Made by a program: the position numbers and the translations under genes
Shown: positions 7,282 to 16,434 of the stretch, piece by piece
Position numbering within the stretch: the first letter of the stretch is position 1
Layout of the letters: every line of letters begins with the position of its first letter
Assembly: GCA_934589065.1 (NCBI GenBank)
Contig: CAKTNN010000016.1
Coordinates: 1-48,423, forward strand
Length of the DNA stretch: 48,423 nt
Direction: 5' to 3'
From: an uncultured Oscillospiraceae bacterium
GTDB lineage: Bacteria; Bacillota; Clostridia; Oscillospirales; Oscillospiraceae
Notes under the pieces: model-generated
Told to the model about the DNA's origin: nothing
What the model saw: the letters and a program-made list of their open reading frames with translations, nothing else
Databases searched by the model: none

Positions 7282-8439
7282 TTACTTCACGATGTTCATG
7301 GTCACATGAGCGGTGCTGGCGGGTTCGGGAACGTCGGAGCCATCGATGGTAACCTTACCGGAAACGATGTCAGCCAGCATTGCCTCGTACTCGGCAACCG
7401 TCCAGTTCTGCAGAGACCAGGTAGCGGTGGGCAGGCCCACAGCGCCTTCTGCAGCGCCCAGGGTGATGGTAGCGGTGCCGTCACCGTTGAATGCCTTCCA
7501 TGCATCCTCGGTCTCAGCAGCCTTCAGAGCCTGCTGTGCAGCCTCACCGATGCCCTTCATAGCGGAGGTGATAACGGTGGGGGACTGGAAGGACTGGTCA
7601 ACGTCAACGCCGATGACCTTTGCATCCTCAGCAGAGGCTGCAGCGGAGATGGAGTCGAACATGGGGCCGCCGCAAGCGAAGATCACTTCGGTGCCGTTCT
7701 GATACCAGCCGGCAGCCATGGTCTGCAGCTCGTTGGAAGCGGAGAAGTTGGAGCCGTACAGCCAGGAGTAGTTCATTTCTACGTTCACGCCCTTAACGGC
7801 AGCAGCTGCCTCGGCGCCCTGAACGTAGCCGTAGCCATAACGGTTGCAGGCAGCGTTTGCGCCGCCGCCGCCGCCGCAGAAGCCCAGCTTGGTGTAGCCA
7901 TCCATAACGGCAGCGTAGCCGGCCAGGTAGCCGCACTGCTCTTCCTTGAAGCAGATACCGGCAACATTGGCGTTGTTCAGTGCCCAACCATCAATGAAGA
8001 CGAACTTTACATCGGGGTAAGCGGCAATGGCCTTTTCCAGAGCGGAAGCCTGCATGTAACCGGCGCAGACGACAACCTTAGCGCCGTTGTCGGCAGCCAG
8101 CTTCATAGCATCGAAGCGGTCATCATCGGTAGCCTGGCTGCCACCTGCGGGCTGGTAGTACTTGTAGGACTTTCCTGCACCGGCGGCATACAGTTTAACG
8201 CCATCGAAAGTGCCCTGGTTGAAGGACTTGTCCTTCAGCTGGCCTACGTCGGTAACGAAAGCAACTTCATACTTACCGTCGGCAGAGGTCATCTCATCGG
8301 GGATGTCGTCCGCGTTCTGGGAGGCAGCGGGGGCGTCACCGGCGGGTGCTTCGGTAGCAGCGGGAGTGCTGCTGCCGCCACAGGCGCACAGCGTGACGAC
8401 CATCATGACTGCCAGGAGCAAAGCAAGAATCTTTTTCAT
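7282..8439 (-). CDS. BMP-family substrate-binding lipoprotein (nucleoside ABC importer)
   Basis: Start ATG 8439 behind GGAGG gives 385 residues. A lipoprotein signal ends in the lipobox LCAC (Cys20), followed by a Ser/Thr/Ala/Pro linker. The mature part matches the basic membrane protein/Med family (PF02608): AFVTDVGQLKDKSFNQGTFDG at the N-terminal lobe and IGVDVDQSFQSP in the second lobe. Family members such as PnrA and BmpA bind purine or other nucleosides. It follows deoC-deoD-deoB-cdd on the same strand, which supports a nucleoside ligand. The ATPase and permease genes that normally accompany such a protein are not downstream, where a terminator and accessory DNA begin. Confidence 0.9.
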   Translation of the reverse strand: MKKILALLLAVMMVVTLCACGGSSTPAATEAPAGDAPAASQNADDIPDEMTSADGKYEVAFVTDVGQLKDKSFNQGTFDGVKLYAAGAGKSYKYYQPAGGSQATDDDRFDAMKLAADNGAKVVVCAGYMQASALEKAIAAYPDVKFVFIDGWALNNANVAGICFKEEQCGYLAGYAAVMDGYTKLGFCGGGGGANAACNRYGYGYVQGAEAAAAVKGVNVEMNYSWLYGSNFSASNELQTMAAGWYQNGTEVIFACGGPMFDSISAAASAEDAKVIGVDVDQSFQSPTVITSAMKGIGEAAQQALKAAETEDAWKAFNGDGTATITLGAAEGAVGLPTATWSLQNWTVAEYEAMLADIVSGKVTIDGSDVPEPASTAHVTMNIVK

Positions 8440-8582
8440 AAATGATTTCCTCCATAGTATCATTTTTGGTTTCCACAGGGAAAACTCCCTGCGTGTATAT
8501 TGTCGCACAGAATGGCTAAAAAATCAACTGTTTTTCAGGAAAGTTTCTGTGCAATTCGGGAACCGGGAAAGAAACAGGGCAT

Positions 8583-8996
8583 TTAGTCCTGCATGTGGGT
8601 CTGGGGGCGGAAGCTGTCCGGCAGAATCTGGGCCAGTGTCCGCTCCAGATAGATACCGTCCTTGCCTACCAGATACACCTTGAAGTCATCCTCGCAGAAT
8701 TCCCGCATGACCTGACGGCAGATACCGCAGGGCGGGAAAAAGTCCCCAATGACGCCCCCCTTGCCGCCGCATACGGCAATGGCGGAAAAATCCCGGTGAC
8801 CGTCAAATACGGCCCGGAAAAAGGCAGTCCGCTCGGCGCAGTTGGTAGCGCCGTAGGAGCCGTTTTCAATGTTTGCCCCCTGGTATACCGTACCGTCGGC
8901 GCACAGAAGAGCTGCGCCTACCTGGTAGCCGGAATAGGGCGCGTAGGCCTTTCCCATGGCCTCTACGGCCTGGGCAATCAGTTCCTTGGCGTCCAT
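8583..8996 (-). CDS. cdd: Cytidine deaminase
   Basis: 137 residues from ATG 8996, one base after the deoB stop, with GGAGGG inside the deoB end as ribosome binding site. Zinc-site motifs of the small tetrameric cytidine deaminases are complete: NIENGSYGATNCAERTA (catalytic Glu in CAE) and PCGICRQ. It converts cytidine and deoxycytidine to uridine and deoxyuridine. Co-transcribed with deoB, deoD and deoC. The C-terminus (LPDSFRPQ) is typical of the family. Confidence 0.95.
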   Translation of the reverse strand: MDAKELIAQAVEAMGKAYAPYSGYQVGAALLCADGTVYQGANIENGSYGATNCAERTAFFRAVFDGHRDFSAIAVCGGKGGVIGDFFPPCGICRQVMREFCEDDFKVYLVGKDGIYLERTLAQILPDSFRPQTHMQD

Positions 8997-8997
8997 A

Positions 8998-10170
8998 TTA
9001 TCCCTCCAGCAGTTCCTTGGCAAAGCTCTTGCCGGTGGTGCTGTAGGGAACACCCAGCAGCTCCGTTACCGTAGCGGCGATGTCTGCAAAGCTGGCTCTC
9101 GTTCCCAGGTTGACAGGGTGCACCTGTTTGCCCAGCGCGATAAAGGGCACGTATTCCCGGGTGTGGTCGGTGGTGGCAGTGTAGGCGGGATCGCAGCCGT
9201 GGTCGGCGGTGATCATCACCACATCCTCGTCTCCCAGGGTGTTTACAAACTGCCCCAGCCAGGTGTCGAATTCCGTCAGGGCGTTGGCGTAGCCGTCAAT
9301 ATCCCGGCGGTGACCGTACTGCATATCAAAGTCCACCAGATTCACAAAGCACAGCCCGTGGAAATCCCTGGCGGCATAGTCCACGGTATGCTGCATACCG
9401 TCCTGGTTGCTCTTATTGTACACATGGTCGGTCGTGCCCTGGCCTGCGAAAATATCGTAGATCTTGCCCACAGCCAGGCTGTCCAGCCCGGCTTCCTTCA
9501 CGGCATCCAGCATGGTTTTTGCCGGGGGCTCCAGGGAGTAGTCGTGGCGGTTGGGGGTGCGGCGGAAGCCCTCTTTGGCAGTGCCGACGTAGGGCCGCGC
9601 AATTACCCGGCCTACTCCGTGCTTGCCCCGGAGAATCTGGCGGGCCTTGTGACAGGCATCGTACAGCTCTTCCAAGGGAATCAGGTCTTCGTGGGCGGCA
9701 ACCTGGAAAACGGAGTCGGCAGAGGTATAGACAATCCACTTGCCGGTATCCAGCTGCTCCTGACCGTAATCCCGGATGACATCGGTGCCGGAGTAGGGCT
9801 TATTGCATAGCACACCCCGACCGGTGGCTTTTTCAAAGGCATCCAGCACGTCCTGGGGGAAGCCCTCCGGATAGGTGGGCAGGGGATTGGGAGAGACTAC
9901 ACCGGCAATCTCCCAGTGACCGATGGTGGTGTCCTTGCCCATGGAGGCTTCCGTCAGCCGTGCAACTGCGCCCTGAGGGGCGGATTCCTTGGGAAGATAA
10001 TCCACTCCGTCGATATTGCCCAGACCTGCTTTCAGAAGATTGGGCACGGAAAACTTTTTAGAGCCTGCACAGGAGCGCAGGGTGTTTACTCCATAGTCGC
10101 CGAAGGCGGGGGCATCCGGCATCTGACCGATGCCGCAGGAATCCAAAACAATCAGAAATACACGTTTCAT
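8998..10170 (-). CDS. deoB: Phosphopentomutase
   Basis: 390 residues from ATG 10170, one base from the deoD stop. Alkaline-phosphatase-superfamily metal ligands are visible: VLDSCGIGQMPDAP at the N-terminus and ITADHGCDP near the C-terminus; the phosphorylated Thr lies in MGKDTTIGHWE. It interconverts (deoxy)ribose 1-phosphate and 5-phosphate, linking nucleoside phosphorolysis by DeoD to aldol cleavage by DeoC. The length is normal for the family. Confidence 0.96.
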   Translation of the reverse strand: MKRVFLIVLDSCGIGQMPDAPAFGDYGVNTLRSCAGSKKFSVPNLLKAGLGNIDGVDYLPKESAPQGAVARLTEASMGKDTTIGHWEIAGVVSPNPLPTYPEGFPQDVLDAFEKATGRGVLCNKPYSGTDVIRDYGQEQLDTGKWIVYTSADSVFQVAAHEDLIPLEELYDACHKARQILRGKHGVGRVIARPYVGTAKEGFRRTPNRHDYSLEPPAKTMLDAVKEAGLDSLAVGKIYDIFAGQGTTDHVYNKSNQDGMQHTVDYAARDFHGLCFVNLVDFDMQYGHRRDIDGYANALTEFDTWLGQFVNTLGDEDVVMITADHGCDPAYTATTDHTREYVPFIALGKQVHPVNLGTRASFADIAATVTELLGVPYSTTGKSFAKELLEG

Positions 10171-10171
10171 A

Positions 10172-10918
10172 TTACTTGTTCTCCATCGCGACAGCCACAT
10201 CCAGGGCGACCTTCATCATGGTCGTAAAGGAATTCTGGCGCTCTTCCGAGGTGGTCAGTTCGCCGGTGAGCACATGGTCGGAAATGGTGCAGATGCACAG
10301 GCCCCGCTTGCCGTACCGGGCTGCATTCATGTAGAGGGCGGCTGCCTCCATTTCCAGGGCCATAACGCCCATCTTTTTCAGGCCGTACACGCTGTCCAGG
10401 CCTTCGGGAACGCCAAGGTGATCTCCGTAGAATACATCGGAGGAGTTCACATTGCCTACGTGGTAGACAGCGCCGTTTGCCTCGGCGGCCTTAACGGCCT
10501 CGCTTACCAGCTCCCAGGAGGCAATGGGGGCAAAGGTCCCGGGCAGGTGGAACTGGCTGGCCCAATTGGAATCGGTGCAGGCACCCTGGGCAATGACCAG
10601 GTCATACAGATGGATGTTCTCCTGGATGGAACCGGCAGAGCCGACGCGGATGATATTCTCCACACCGTAGCCGTTGAAAAGCTCATGGCTGTAAATGCCG
10701 ATGGCGGGCATACCCATGCCGGAAGCCATAACGGAAACCTTTACACCCTTGTAATAGCCGGTATAACCCTGAACGCCCCGGACATTGTTTACTAGCACCG
10801 GGTTTTCCAGAAAGCTTTCTGCAATAAACTTAGAGCGCAGGGGGTCGCCGGGCATCAGTACGGTTTTGCCAAAATCGCCGGGGGCGGCGGAAATATGGGG
10901 GGTAGGTGTTGCGAGCAT
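10172..10918 (-). CDS. deoD: Purine-nucleoside phosphorylase, DeoD type
   Basis: 248 residues; start ATG 10918 has AAGGAG eight bases upstream. Hallmarks are LMPGDPLRSKFIAE, GMGMPAIGIYSHELF, RVGSAGSIQ, LEMEAAALY and ISDHV, the phosphate and ribose pocket of hexameric DeoD enzymes. It splits purine (deoxy)nucleosides into base and (deoxy)ribose 1-phosphate. Second gene after deoC; a large hairpin lies in the 138-base gap between them and may lower or tune read-through. Confidence 0.95.
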   Translation of the reverse strand: MLATPTPHISAAPGDFGKTVLMPGDPLRSKFIAESFLENPVLVNNVRGVQGYTGYYKGVKVSVMASGMGMPAIGIYSHELFNGYGVENIIRVGSAGSIQENIHLYDLVIAQGACTDSNWASQFHLPGTFAPIASWELVSEAVKAAEANGAVYHVGNVNSSDVFYGDHLGVPEGLDSVYGLKKMGVMALEMEAAALYMNAARYGKRGLCICTISDHVLTGELTTSEERQNSFTTMMKVALDVAVAMENK

Positions 10919-10950
10919 ACGATATTCTCCTTTGTTACACCAAAAATCAG

Positions 10951-11019
10951 AAATCCGGGCCGTAAAAAGTATGTCATTGCGCACCAGCCCGAAGACTGGT
11001 GCGGCAATCTCCCGGATTT
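10951..11019. repeat. Nested hairpin of the ATGTCATTGC repeat type
   Basis: The outer arms AAATCCGGG (10951-10959) and CCCGGATTT (11011-11019) enclose the inner arms TTGCGCACCAG (10977-10987) and CTGGTGCGGCAA (10996-11007). The inner part contains ATGTCATTGC, shared with hairpins at 25894-26176 and 37849-37900. It lies between deoC and deoD inside the operon. Confidence 0.7.
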
Positions 11020-11056
11020 TCAAGCATTTTCCATGAAAGGAATTTACATTCGGCGC

Positions 11057-11743
11057 TTAGTAGCTGCCGTCATTTGCGGCAGTTTCGTTCTTTTCCATGG
11101 CCTTTGCCAGCTTGACAATCCGGGAAGTGCCCAGACGGGAAGCGCCCAGACGGATGAATTCCTCTGCGTCTGCCAGGCTGGAAATACCGCCGGCAGCCTT
11201 GATTTTAACGTGGGGAGCCACATGGGCGGCAAACAACTCCACATCGTGGAAGGTTGCACCGCCGGTGGAGAAGCCGGTGGAGGTCTTGATGTAGTCGGCG
11301 CCGGAATCGGACACGGCCTTGCACAGGGCAATCTTCTCCTCATCGGTGAGCAGGCAGGTTTCGATAATAACCTTCAAGAGCTTGCCCTTGCAGGCCTTCT
11401 TTACGGCGGCGATTTCGTCCCGCACGGCATCAAACTTTCCTTCCTTGGCCCAGCCGATGTTGATGACCATATCCACTTCGTCTGCGCCGTTGTCTACGGC
11501 GTCGGAGGCCATAAAGCACTTGGAAGCGGTGGTGGCGTAGCCATTGGGGAAGCCGATTACGGTGCAGATGGGCAGCTTGTCACCCACATACTCCTTTGCC
11601 TGCTTGACGAAGGAGGCAGGGATGCAGACGGAGGCGGTGTGGTACTTCATGCCGTCGTCACAGATGCCCCTAATATCTGCCCAGGTGGCGGTCTGTGCCA
11701 AGAGGGTATGATCACATTTTGCAAGAATTTCGGATAGTTCCAT
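11057..11743 (-). CDS. deoC: Deoxyribose-phosphate aldolase
   Basis: 228 residues, ATG 11743 behind AAGGAG. Family motifs are [35 protein letters not shown] and YIKTSTGF, where the Lys of YIKTSTG forms the Schiff base with the substrate. It cleaves 2-deoxyribose 5-phosphate to glyceraldehyde 3-phosphate and acetaldehyde. It heads the deoC-deoD-deoB-cdd operon, so all four steps from nucleoside to central metabolism are together. A 40-residue ORF lies immediately upstream on the same strand. Confidence 0.96.
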   Translation of the reverse strand: MELSEILAKCDHTLLAQTATWADIRGICDDGMKYHTASVCIPASFVKQAKEYVGDKLPICTVIGFPNGYATTASKCFMASDAVDNGADEVDMVINIGWAKEGKFDAVRDEIAAVKKACKGKLLKVIIETCLLTDEEKIALCKAVSDSGADYIKTSTGFSTGGATFHDVELFAAHVAPHVKIKAAGGISSLADAEEFIRLGASRLGTSRIVKLAKAMEKNETAANDGSY

Positions 11744-11773
11744 GGGAATACACTCCTTTAACTTGTATTTTTG

Positions 11774-11896
11774 TCAAGCATTTGCGGAGTGCTTGCGAAT
11801 CTCCGCGTTCATTTGGCGAACTTCGTCAATTGTTGCGCATTTGTCCGTTGCGGTGGTGATCAGCCATGCGATAAACTGCATTTGCTTGTCTGTCAT
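11774..11896 (-). CDS. 40-residue small protein upstream of deoC
   Basis: ATG 11896 follows AAAGGAG at good spacing and opens a frame of 40 codons, starting MTDKQMQFIAWLITTA and ending HSANA before a TGA at 11776-11774. It is predicted to be helical with an amphipathic first half. No family is recognised. It is 30 bases from deoC on the same strand, so it could be a leader peptide or a small regulator of the deo operon. The strong ribosome binding site is the main support. Confidence 0.55.
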   Translation of the reverse strand: MTDKQMQFIAWLITTATDKCATIDEVRQMNAEIRKHSANA

Positions 11897-12016
11897 TGTG
11901 TTTGCTCCTTTCGCTTCAGTAGAGATGGTACGATGAACCAGCAGTCACGCTGGTGGGGGAATCTCCCAGAGCGCCTGAGAAACTCCCACACCGGCGGGAA
12001 AACCGGCTTTTGTTGG

Positions 12017-12625
12017 TTACATATTCTGTCCGTGGAGCTTAATCACCTTGTGCTCCTTAATGCCCCGGACATAGCACTTGTGGCACATGGCGATATAGCT
12101 GTCGTTGCCCCCCAGGAAAACCTGAGCGCCTTGGGTGACAATATGGCCCTGACCGTCAATTCGGGCGTTGACGGTGGCCTTTGCGCCGCAGTCGCAGATC
12201 GTTTTGATTTCCTGGATGGTATCGGCAATTTCCATCAGCCGCAGAGAGCCGGGGAACAGGTGGGTCTGGAAGTCGGTGCGCAGACCAAAACACATAACGG
12301 GGATGTTGCAGTCATCCACGATTTGCCGCAGCTGATCGATCTGCTCGACGGTAAGGAACTGGCATTCGTCTACAATGATTACATCGCAGTGGCCCTCGAT
12401 CTTTTCCCGAAACCAATCGTAGGCGTTCATTTCCGGGGTCAGGATATCGGCATTGGAGGTGAGCCCGATGCGGCTGGAAACCGCGTGCTCTCCGTCCCGC
12501 ACATCGGCACTGGGCTTTAACAGCCAAACCCGCAGATCATTCTCTTCGTAGTTGTATTTGGTAATCAGGGCCTGAGCGGTTTTGCTGGAGCCCATTGCGC
12601 CGTACTTAAAATAGAGCTTTGCCAT
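12017..12625 (-). CDS. tdk: Thymidine kinase (type II)
   Basis: 202 residues; ATG 12625 behind TTGGAGG. Walker A is GAMGSSKT near residue 9, Walker B/DECQ motif is VIIVDECQFL, and the structural zinc site is the cysteine set ICDCGAKA and MCHKCY. It phosphorylates thymidine and deoxyuridine with ATP. It lies upstream of the deo operon on the same strand; the gap of about 120 bases to the 40-residue ORF has a small hairpin (ACCAGC/GCTGGT, 11937-11954), so it is probably a separate transcript with a shared salvage theme. Confidence 0.95.
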   Translation of the reverse strand: MAKLYFKYGAMGSSKTAQALITKYNYEENDLRVWLLKPSADVRDGEHAVSSRIGLTSNADILTPEMNAYDWFREKIEGHCDVIIVDECQFLTVEQIDQLRQIVDDCNIPVMCFGLRTDFQTHLFPGSLRLMEIADTIQEIKTICDCGAKATVNARIDGQGHIVTQGAQVFLGGNDSYIAMCHKCYVRGIKEHKVIKLHGQNM

Positions 12626-12727
12626 TGCATTGCCTCCAATTTCTGTTTCTTGTCTCATTATACCGAAAATTCCGCTGTATTGCAAGCCCGAATCCGTGCA
12701 ACTTGTGCAAAGAAAGGACGGCAAGAA

Positions 12728-15217
12728 TTACAGATAGCTTCCCGTGATGCTTGCGCTGTTCCGGGCGAGTTCCTCCGGTGTGCCGGTGGCGACAATGCGC
12801 CCGCCGGCGTCTCCGCCGCCGGGGCCCATATCCACCAGAAAATCGGCATTGCGAATAACATCCAGGTCATGCTCAATGACGATAACCGTAGCGCCGCTGG
12901 CTGTCAGCCGGTCAAAGACGCCCAGAAGGGTCTGCACATCCAGCGGGTGCAGGCCGATGGTGGGCTCATCGAATACAAATACCGAGGCATCCTGCTGCCG
13001 CCCCATTTCGGAGGCCAGCTTCAGCCGCTGGGCTTCTCCGCCGGAGAGACTGGGGGTGGCCTCTCCCAGAGTCAGGTATCCAAGCCCCAGATCCTGCAGA
13101 ACCTGCAGGCGGGAAGAGACGGTTTTCATGTCTGCACAGGCAGCCAGGGCGTCTTTTACGTCCATATCCATGAGTTCCGGCAGAGAATAGGGGCCTCCGG
13201 TTTTGCTTTCACGCTTGACTTTCTCGGCCTCCCGGCAATAGCGGCTGCCCCGGCAATCCGGACAGGGAATTTCCACATCCGGCAGGAATTGCACATCCAG
13301 ACTGATGGAGCCCGTCCCGTCGCAGGTGGGGCAGCGGAGAGAGCCGGTGTTGTAGGAGAAATCCCCGGCCTTATATCCCAGGGCCTTTGCCTCCGGGAGT
13401 CTTGCGTATGCCTTTCTCAGTTCGTCATGGACATTGGCGTAGGTTGCCACTGTGGAGCGGACATTGATGCCGATGGGGGCGGCATCAATGAGCTTTACCT
13501 GCCGGATGCCCTCTGCGGTTATGCCCTTGACGTGATTTGGCATGGCTGCGCCGGTTGTCAGCGCTTCCAGCGCGGGAATCAGACTTTCCAGGATCAGGGT
13601 GGTTTTGCCGGAACCGGATACGCCGGTTACCACCGTCAGCCGCCCTTTGGGGAAATCTGCCTCCAGGGGCTTTACCGTGTGAATGGCATCCGTGGAGAGG
13701 TGAATGGTTCCCAGCGCGAATAGCTCCCGGGCGGGGGCAGGCGTTCGGAGCAGGGGGGCTTTCCCTTTCAGAAACGGCCCAATTTTAGATTGCGGGGCGG
13801 CGGCAATTTCCGGGACGGTGCCCTGGGCAATCACCTGCCCGCCCTCTGCGCCGGCTTCCGGCCCCATTTCCACGACCCAATCCGCTTCGGAAAGAATTTG
13901 GGTGTCGTGGTCTACCAGAATAACGGAATTGCCGTCGGCAATCAGGTCGTGCATCACGCCGGTCAGACCTGCAATGTTGCAGGGGTGCAGACCGATGGAG
14001 GGCTCATCCAGCACATAGAGAACCCCCGTGGTGCGGTTGCGCACAGCCCGGGCCAGCTGCATCCGCTGGCGTTCTCCGGTGGAAAGGGTAGAGGCGGCCC
14101 GGTCCAGAGACAGGTAGCCCAGGCCCAAATCCATCAGACGCTTGGCAACGGTCTGGAAGGATTCGCATATATTATTTGCCATGGGACGCATTTCTTCCGG
14201 CAGTGACTCCGGGACGCGGCCCACCCACGCAACCAGTTGGCTTAGGGGCATCTGGCAGGCCGCAGCCAGGGAAATACCCAAAAGCTTTGGGCCTCTTGCC
14301 TTTTGGGACAGCCGCGTGCCGCCGCACTCCGGGCATACGCTTTCCTTTAGAAAACGCTCCACCCGCTTCATGCCGGTTTCATCCTTGACCTTTGCCAGAG
14401 CGTTTTCTACGGTGTAGACTGCATTAAAATAGGTGAAATCCAACTCGCCGGACTGGTTTGTGCCTTTTGCATGGTAGAAGATGTGCTTTTTCTCCGCCGG
14501 GCCGTGGTAGACAATTTCCTTTTCCCGGTCTGTCAGCTCCCGGAAGGGGATATCCGTGCGGACGCCCATCTCCCGGCAGACATCGGTCATCAGCGACCAC
14601 ATCAGGGTTTTCCAAGGAAGCACCGCTCCTTCGTCAATGGTCAGGGAGTCGTCCGGAATCAGGGTGGACTCGTCTACCGTCCGCACAAGGCCTGTGCCGC
14701 TGCATTTTGAACAGGCCCCCTGGGAATTAAAGGCAAGCTCTTCGGCAGAGGGCGCATAAAAATGTGCCCCGCAGACGGGGCAGCTGAGGGCCTGCCCGGC
14801 GGCTACGGCAAGGGTCGGCTCTACATAGTGTCCGTTGGGGCACCGATGACTGGCAAGCCGTGAGTACATCAGCCGCAGGCTGTTCAGCAGCTCCGAGCCC
14901 GTACCGAAGGTGCTGCGAATGCCCGGAATTCCCGGACGCTGGTGCAGCGCCAGGGCGGCGGGAATGTGCAGCACCTCGTCCACCTGGGCCCGGGGAGCCT
15001 GGGTCATTCTGCGCCGGGTGTAGGTGGAGAGGGCGTCCAGGTAGCGGCGGGAGCCCTCTGCGTACAAAACCCCAAGGGCCAGGGAGGATTTTCCGGAACC
15101 GGACACGCCGGCAATGCCGACGATTTTATTTAAGGGGATATCCACATCAATGTGCTTTAAATTGTGTACATGGGCATTGCGAATTTGAATGACCATGGGG
15201 GTGTCCTGACGATTCAT
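12728..15217 (-). CDS. Short UvrA paralogue (UvrA-like ABC ATPase)
   Basis: 829 residues from ATG 15217, shorter than canonical UvrA (about 940). Two ABC modules are intact: Walker A GVSGSGKSSLA near residue 39 and GVSGSGKTTLI near 551, with signatures TLSTGERQRMQLA and SLSGGEAQRLKLA and Walker B VLDEP and VFDEP. Zinc-finger cysteines occur as CPVCG with CSKCSGTG, and as CPTCDGTG with CPDCRGSRY. The reduced length suggests that the UvrB-binding region is reduced or absent, as in the UvrA2 or DrrC-like class linked to resistance to DNA-binding drugs. No uvrB is adjacent. The first signature has TGE instead of GGE. Confidence 0.9.
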   Translation of the reverse strand: MNRQDTPMVIQIRNAHVHNLKHIDVDIPLNKIVGIAGVSGSGKSSLALGVLYAEGSRRYLDALSTYTRRRMTQAPRAQVDEVLHIPAALALHQRPGIPGIRSTFGTGSELLNSLRLMYSRLASHRCPNGHYVEPTLAVAAGQALSCPVCGAHFYAPSAEELAFNSQGACSKCSGTGLVRTVDESTLIPDDSLTIDEGAVLPWKTLMWSLMTDVCREMGVRTDIPFRELTDREKEIVYHGPAEKKHIFYHAKGTNQSGELDFTYFNAVYTVENALAKVKDETGMKRVERFLKESVCPECGGTRLSQKARGPKLLGISLAAACQMPLSQLVAWVGRVPESLPEEMRPMANNICESFQTVAKRLMDLGLGYLSLDRAASTLSTGERQRMQLARAVRNRTTGVLYVLDEPSIGLHPCNIAGLTGVMHDLIADGNSVILVDHDTQILSEADWVVEMGPEAGAEGGQVIAQGTVPEIAAAPQSKIGPFLKGKAPLLRTPAPARELFALGTIHLSTDAIHTVKPLEADFPKGRLTVVTGVSGSGKTTLILESLIPALEALTTGAAMPNHVKGITAEGIRQVKLIDAAPIGINVRSTVATYANVHDELRKAYARLPEAKALGYKAGDFSYNTGSLRCPTCDGTGSISLDVQFLPDVEIPCPDCRGSRYCREAEKVKRESKTGGPYSLPELMDMDVKDALAACADMKTVSSRLQVLQDLGLGYLTLGEATPSLSGGEAQRLKLASEMGRQQDASVFVFDEPTIGLHPLDVQTLLGVFDRLTASGATVIVIEHDLDVIRNADFLVDMGPGGGDAGGRIVATGTPEELARNSASITGSYL

Positions 15218-15481
15218 GCTTTTTGCTCCTTTTGGTTTGCCCGAAACGGGAAATAAAGCTGTAATGAGTGTACAACAGGGGAAATCCGCTGTAAAGCAGA
15301 AATTGAAAAAACAATGAAAATGCCGGTAAGAACCTGCACCCTTTTCAAAACGGTAAGGGAGAAAGACCAACGTGCAGGAAAAAACAGGATGCCTTCCTTA
15401 AGATTTTCTTTGCCTCCTTGAAAAATTCGGAAAGCTATGATATGCTCCAAACAGAAGAATTTATTAAAGGAGGCGGACAAA

Positions 15482-16390
15482 ATGAAACGATTGCTTAGCT
15501 TAACCCTGTGCCTGGCACTGCTGTTGTGCGGCTGCGGTGCAAGCAAAAGCGCTTCTTCCGTTATGAACGAGATGGCCTACGATTCTGGAGTCACCGCAGA
15601 AACCTGGGCCGCTGCAGAGGGAGGCCAGATAACAAACTCCGGGGATACCGTGGCGGATCTGCCGGAAAACCGGAAGTTTATCATCACCGTCAACCTGAGC
15701 GCGGAAACGGACGAGCTGGACGGTGCGGTGGAAGCGGTGAGCCAGAGTCTGAAAGATGTCGGCGGCTATGTGGAAAGCCAGAATATCTACAATGGCAGCG
15801 CCTATTCCGGTCGGCGCTACCGCGATGCAAGCATCACCCTGCGCATTCCGGCGGACAAACTGGATGTGTTTACCCAAGCGGTGGAGGGGTGCACCAATGT
15901 GGTATCCTCCAGCCGCAGCACCGAGGATGTGACGCTGCAATATGTGGATATCCAGGGCCGCATTACGGCACTGGAAACCGAGCAGAGCCGTCTGCTGGAA
16001 TTGCTGAGTCAGGCGGAAACCATGTCTGACCTGCTGGAAATTGAAGAAAGACTCACGGATGTCCGGGCGGATTTGGAGTCGTACACCTCCCAGATGCGGG
16101 TGCTGGAAAACCAGGTGGACTATGCAACGGTATACCTGGATATTACCGAGGTGAAGGAATACACTCCGGTGGAGGAAAAGAGCCGTGCCCAGAAAATCGG
16201 AGAGGGCTTTGTAAAGAGTCTGAAGGACTTGGGCAGCGGCATCCTGGATTTTGTTTCCTGGCTGCTGATCAACATCCCCTATATCCTTGTGTTTGGACTG
16301 ATCCTCTTTGGCGCAGGGAAGCTGGTGCAGCTGATTCGGAAAAAGAAGCGGGCCAAAAAGCAGGCGCAGAAAAAGGAAAACGAGACATAA
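15482..16390 (+). CDS. DUF4349 lipoprotein
   Basis: 302 residues from ATG 15482 behind AAAGGAGG. The signal peptide ends in LCGC (Cys18), so it is a lipoprotein. The middle is a DUF4349 domain: paired beta segments (KFIITVNLSAETDELD, RRYRDASITLRIPADKLD) and a long coiled coil around residues 160-220. A C-terminal hydrophobic segment (SWLLINIPYILVFGLILFG) and a Lys/Arg-rich tail anchor the other end in the membrane. The function is unknown. It stands alone and ends in a strong terminator. Confidence 0.9.
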   Translation: MKRLLSLTLCLALLLCGCGASKSASSVMNEMAYDSGVTAETWAAAEGGQITNSGDTVADLPENRKFIITVNLSAETDELDGAVEAVSQSLKDVGGYVESQNIYNGSAYSGRRYRDASITLRIPADKLDVFTQAVEGCTNVVSSSRSTEDVTLQYVDIQGRITALETEQSRLLELLSQAETMSDLLEIEERLTDVRADLESYTSQMRVLENQVDYATVYLDITEVKEYTPVEEKSRAQKIGEGFVKSLKDLGSGILDFVSWLLINIPYILVFGLILFGAGKLVQLIRKKKRAKKQAQKKENET

Positions 16391-16394
16391 ATTT

Positions 16395-16423
16395 CGGCGG
16401 CACCCATTTGTCGGGTGCCGCCG
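16395..16423. terminator. Bidirectional terminator
   Basis: CGGCGGCACCC and GGGTGCCGCCG make an 11-base stem with a seven-base loop between the convergent DUF4349 gene and lar operon. Confidence 0.75.
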
Positions 16424-16434
16424 GTTGTTATGTC

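Noticed and set aside
7249..8445. A 398-codon open frame on the plus strand
   Set aside because: Antisense to the BMP lipoprotein gene, which has a lipobox, ribosome binding site and family motifs.
7282..12625. A novel pathway in the deo block
   Set aside because: tdk, deoC, deoD, deoB and cdd are standard nucleoside salvage genes in a usual order.
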